Positions 59,662-64,000 of a DNA stretch of 64,000 bases are shown piece after piece (the stretch's first letter is position 1; every line of letters starts with the position of its first letter). The DNA is taken from contig NC_089855.1 of NCBI RefSeq assembly GCF_036373705.1, positions 12,543,219-12,607,218 on the forward strand, given 5' to 3'. Below the pieces are notes generated by a model that was not told where the DNA came from, made no database searches, and saw only the letters and a list, made by a program, of their open reading frames with translations. Origin of the DNA: Amia ocellicauda (taxonomy: Eukaryota; Chordata; Actinopteri; Amiiformes; Amiidae). The translations under genes and the position numbers were made by a program.

Positions 59662-62083
59662 TTTCAGTAGACCCCAATCCCACTCATGTGCTGATAAGAA
59701 ACCAGACTTTTCAATCACTTTCCTATTTCTACAACCAGTGCGAAAACAGGAGGATGGAATTACAGTGCACAGTACAAGCTCCTTCCCTGGCCACCTCTCT
59801 CTAGTCCTGCAATGTGTTAGCCCACATTCATCTACTAATCATTCACTTTAGGTCTTTAGACACACTACCCTGGACTGATAAATATCCAGCCTTACAAACA
59901 GAGAAATCAATCCACTGTGGTCTGGGAGAAAATTACACAGCACACACAGAGGATACTGTGCAATAGTTATCAGTGGCATTCAAGGTACTTACATTTCTGT
60001 TTATGTTGAAGGCTTGCATTTGGTATTATAATGTATCAATGTTTATGCCTTTTAATTATGGATTGCCAACCAAAGTCCTGTATTGTGCATGCTAATGCTT
60101 TCATTTTAAACACATCCCCTAATGACATGCAAATAGAGCTACTCTTTTTTGCTTATTTATGGAATTCAGGTTACACCTATAAGTTGATTTTTTTTTAACG
60201 ATATTATACATGTTTAAACTTAAACATGAATGGTTGCAAGTTGAAATGACCTCCCTAAGCCTGGGATTGAATCTTTTAATTGTAAAGCTTCTTATCATTT
60301 GAGATTATAAAGACAGTGTAATTATAATGAAACCCAAAGTGTTTCACCTTTCTAAAAATGATCCATGTGAAGTGAAGTTCAATCCAACTCTCATTATAAA
60401 ATAAATATATTTATTTTAAAGCTTAATGATTTTCCTGTTGTACTTCCATGGGATAGAGAACAAAAATTTAATTAAAATAAATACATATTTTAGTATATTT
60501 ACATTAAGTATGAGTATCTTAAATTAGACTCTATTTATATATTAACTATTTCCCAATGAGTGGCCTATTGGCAGGTTTATTATAAAAATCATTCATGAGT
60601 TCCCCATGGTAGCGTGCAATGTCCCATCCCATTTAGGGTAGTGTTCTCGACTTCAAAGATAGCTATATTTGTAGGCACACCAGGAAAAGATGAATAACTC
60701 TTCTAGTCAGGTGATGTTCTAGAAACAGTGGTATATATATATCATGAATATGTTAATCAATATGGGGAAAAAATTAACTGCAAGAAGACAAGGTAAGTTG
60801 TTGTAGTATATCATTAAAACAGTCCTGCATATGCACAACAAAAAACAGTAATTGATGGGATATTTATAATGAGCTTTTCTTCAGTTTGTATGATGTTGTG
60901 TTTCTGGAGGTGGAAACCTTATTCACCTTGTTAGTATATGTGCTACATTTCTGTGTTATTCATAATTTATTCAACTGGATCCACCAGCAGGCTTTGATTT
61001 CCCTAAAACAGTCCTGCTAGCAGACACACATTGATAAGAACAAAGCAACCTTACAACATGCCACAGCACCACAGGCAACCTTAACAGCCATCACTCCAGT
61101 ATGAAATCTACAGACAGTCTTTGTTCTTTTTTATCTCACTTTCTTTTTTAAAGACACTGGAATCATTATTGTGTTTTTATTCTATCTTGAACGTTTACAC
61201 TTCCAAGTGTTTGCTACACCCTTGTTCCACATGGGCCTTTTCACTTGCAAATCTGTCTGCACATTTTCTAATTTCACTCTCTTATACTCCCCTGTGTTCA
61301 ACAAATATTCAGACAATCCTTCCCAATTAAAAAAAGCTGTACACACTGTTTTTCTTCGTTCTCAATTGACCAAATGCATTCAGATCATCTAATGACTTTT
61401 AAAAATATGAGCTTTTAAGGAACAGGGGGGAATAAAATTGGTAGAGGTTTTTGTGAGGAAAAAAAATTACAATTAGATGTTTTTATTTTCTTGGTTTCTT
61501 TTCCTGTGTGTGTGATGGGAGGTAGTCTTATGTTTGGAAATGATTCTGTTTATGTGGTAATCTTGGCAGGAGAGTTGAATTCTCACATACTATGGCCTTA
61601 AAAAGGGGTCATGTATTGTTGTCACTTAGGTCACCCCTCTCTTCTTTACATTGGCAGTTCAATAGGTGCATTCTCTGATAATTGTGTGCACTTTCTGGAA
61701 ATACAGTTTATGTCCAGTGACAGCAATATGTTAGAAGACTGATCCAACAATGTAGTCATAGAACTGTACTCGAGCCAACAAAATGCATGAATGCCAAACC
61801 TTTGATGTAAAATAGAGTACAGTTTAGGAATAGCTGCCTTGCCATGACAAAATGGCCAGGGTAGATGGTAGATGGAACCATTTTCTTTTAAAATGTTAAT
61901 AAATCAAGTGCGATTCTGTTTTGTGCTCTGAAAAACTTTGTCCAGTGCCATGGTTACCATTCGCATGTTAGCGGAAGCTGATGTCATTTGTGCTGTTACT
62001 CAGTGTAAGTGAATTGCAGCGCAGATTGCTAACAAGTCTAGTGGAGATTAAAAGGACTGTGTACACATTGGGGATAAACAAAG
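58986..62083. other. intergenic, no gene recognised
   Basis: It contains an A-run and a (TA)n tract at about 59598-59658. Open frames at 59442-59851 run through that repeat, and those at 61121-61392 are pyrimidine-rich with no motif. From about 61.9 kb rightward, CpG dinucleotides become a little more frequent. Confidence 0.4.
59598..59658. repeat. poly-A plus (TA)n microsatellite
   Basis: A short A-run is followed by about 48 bp of TA. Confidence 0.93.
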
Positions 62084-62192
62084 ATGAACTCTTTCACGAG
62101 TACAAATACGGTGAAGATTGAAATTTCACAGCACCATTGGAATTACATGGGAAAAGGTCAAACAGGCTTATTTGACAGACTGTTTCGTCCAG
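62084..62192 (+). CDS. candidate first coding exon of an unidentified gene
   Basis: ATG in a fair context (A at -3), with an in-frame TAA just upstream. It encodes MNSFTSTNTVKIEISQHHWN followed by YMGKGQTGLFDRLFRP, then a donor CCAG|GTACAT (GT at 62193-62194), phase 1. It joins in frame to the candidate exon at 63325. I do not recognise the protein. In this conserved neighbourhood the next gene should be MYO16 on the same strand. The sequence does not match the MYO16 N-terminus I know, so an alternative 5' exon or a different gene are both possible. Confidence 0.35.
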
Positions 62193-62737
62193 GTACATCA
62201 TAAAATCAATATTATTTTTCCGAATTTAATTTAGATTTGTGGAATTACGGAGTTCCTCCTTTCTCCCCTACCTCCTTATCACTGTTTGTTTAAGCATTAA
62301 TTAATGTCGATCCTACAGAACAGGGATAACAATATGCAAGCACCAGCTGAAGGTGATTTTTTTTTTTAAACAAACATATCACTTTGGAAGCTTCTGAAGA
62401 GAATTGAATCTAATATAATGCCGTGGTTTAAATAAATAAGGACACATCATCCAAATCACATGTCTAAGTGATGTATTATTCTGAAATAGCATTTGTAGAC
62501 TAATGTATTTACAGCCTTGATGTAAAACAATGTTACTTGATGTTTAAAATAGTTTAATACAAATTGTTAATTAAATTAGGCTTATGTAACAATTACATAT
62601 TGTGAGAGTTTGTTGAACAATCCTTCAACCTAGAGAAAACTACAAGATTATAGTTGATTTAATTGATTGTGTATGTAAATGACTGACACAATCAGGTACA
62701 ATGGATTTCTCTAGGCTGCATTAGTGCTCAACAAACA

Positions 62738-62933
62738 TACAGTACTATGCAAGGGTTTTAGGCAGGTGTGAAAAAATGCTTTCAAAGAATGCTTTAAAAA
62801 TAGACATGTTAATAGATTATATTTATCAATTAACTAAAAGCAAAGTGAGTGAACAGAAGAGAAATCTACATGAAATCCATTTTTGGTGTGACCGCCCTTT
62901 GCCTTGAAAACAGCAACAATTCTTCCAGGTACA
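62738..62933. mobile_element. solo end of a Tc1-like element (family E)
   Basis: This begins TA-CAGTACTATGCAAGGGTTTT and AGGCAGGTGTGAAAAAATGC, then AACTAAAAGCAAAGTGAGTG, and ends in TTGGTGTGACCGCCCTTTGC and an ACAATTCTTCCAGGTAC motif. It matches the roughly 200-bp terminal inverted repeat of a Tc1 family common in fish. No transposase or second repeat follows, so it is a solo end left by deletion. Confidence 0.7.
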
Positions 62934-63190
62934 GGAGTGTGGAGTCCAGAAGTGTACACAGTATCCAGATGAACTGTAGGTAAATAAGATAAAGAAGTGC
63001 AGCACAGTTGATATTTAATGCATAATCCAATGCTTCAAATAACAACATCATTTGAAAATGAAAGGTGTGAATGCTTTCAGCTATAATTAGACGTGCTTAT
63101 TCAACATCTTAATTCATGTAATAATGTGCATAGTTATTACATGAATTAACTGTCACATAGTCAAACTTTTTAATGATTTTTAACAACAGC

Positions 63191-63191
<1 letters not shown>

Positions 63192-63245
<54 letters not shown>
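63192..63245. repeat. (AAT)n microsatellite
   Basis: About 54 bp of AAT repeat, 80 bp upstream of the candidate exon. Confidence 0.93.
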
Positions 63246-63324
63246 TATAGGCTAGATATAAGTGTATTACATTTCTCGAAATGTCGAAATCGTATATCTC
63301 AATAATGTTTCAATTTTATTGCAG

Positions 63325-63420
63325 AACCGTATGTGGCGAAATTAAAGAAACTCGTGTGGTTTTCTCCACAGTTGCAGCCTCTTTTTAAACAAGGCAACGC
63401 TGGGCGACAGACGAAAGACG
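63325..63420 (+). CDS. candidate second coding exon of the unidentified gene
   Basis: 96 bp between an acceptor TTTTATTGCAG and a donor GACG|GTAGGA, phase 1 to phase 1. In the phase supplied by 62084-62192 it is fully open and reads EPYVAKLKKLVWFSPQLQPL, then FKQGNAGRQTKD. The other two frames contain stops. It has six CpGs, more than the neighbouring DNA. The family is unknown. Confidence 0.38.
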
Positions 63421-64000
63421 GTAGGAACCTCAAAATATACCATCCATGATTGAATTGATGTATTTATTTACGAAAGAGGATTGCATTTAATATAATGTGC
63501 TGTGCGGGCACGGATGAATAAGCAGCAGTAACTGGTTAATGGAGTTTCACCAGGGGAAGGTGTGTAAGGTTTTTTTAGTTGCTATCGCCAATTGGGAAAG
63601 GATACTACTGGGAAAAACGTGCGCAACTGGGATCGATACACAGGCAATCGATTAATAGTGCAAACGGCTACATTTAAGCGGCTATGCAGATCTGTATTTC
63701 CTTATGTTATGTCTGTCTGCATGATTTGTGTTAAATCGCTGTGTGTGAAGTTTTACATTCATTATGATCCCTCATATTAACTGCAACGCATTTTCTTATT
63801 TTTCTAGTTTTAACTTGGACACTAATGCATGCTTAATGCTTACTAGCCTATTATTACATGGTTATAGTACAACATTGCTCATTTAAAGACACATGGAAAT
63901 GAATTATTACAAAATGTAAAATTTCTCATCATAGAAACCACCACTGGCGGGTAAAGGCTGCAATATCATCTTAATAATAAGTGGAGTTTAGTACTCTATT
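63421..64000. other. downstream of candidate exon, nothing further recognised
   Basis: If the candidate gene is real, this is intron sequence. It has moderate CpG content to about 63.7 kb and then becomes AT-rich. A 62-codon frame at 63592-63780 has no motif. Confidence 0.35.

Larger units (their letters stand above)
62193..63324 (+). other. putative intron of the unidentified gene
   Basis: It runs from GT at 62193 to TTTATTGCAG at 63324. It contains a Tc1 end (62738-62933) and an AAT microsatellite (63192-63245). Confidence 0.3.

Overview
The window reads as nuclear DNA of a ray-finned fish. It is AT-rich, full of dinucleotide and trinucleotide microsatellites and fish-type transposons, with widely spaced intron-containing genes. 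A CR1-like LINE 3' end at 14.47-14.72 kb is of a type I associate with non-teleost ray-finned fish (sturgeon, gar, bowfin). That narrower placement is only an inference.

Gene order from left to right is NALF1 exon 1 (minus, 2344-3072), LIG4 (minus, 28389-31124), ABHD13 (plus, 35447-36460) and TNFSF13B/BAFF (plus, six exons, 40763-46308). This is the order and orientation of human chromosome 13q33, where MYO16 comes next. LIG4 and ABHD13 are divergent and share a short CpG- and ETS-motif-containing promoter region near 32.06-32.5 kb. NALF1 continues off the left edge. LIG4 (NHEJ ligase) and ABHD13 (membrane hydrolase) each have a complete, uninterrupted coding exon. TNFSF13B can be rebuilt exon by exon with matching splice phases and keeps the furin site, the disulfide pair and the BAFF-type flap.

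At the right edge, two phase-compatible candidate coding exons (62084-62192 and 63325-63420) suggest the 5' part of an unidentified plus-strand gene.

The rest is intergenic or intronic and rich in transposons. There are three copies of one DD36E Tc1 family (one full-length with an open 346-aa transposase, one frameshifted, one truncated) and three decayed DD34E Tc1-like elements. There is also one solo Tc1 end, several non-autonomous hAT-like and Harbinger-like elements, and a LINE tail. At 48.35-50.19 kb lies a 1.84-kb element with inverted repeats of more than 300 bp whose interior is a piece of an L1/Tx1-type LINE. A 475-bp block at 4719-5193 carries two interleaved (not nested) inverted repeats. 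I saw no tRNA, rRNA or CRISPR. All protein calls come from reading motifs and recalled family members; no database search was run.
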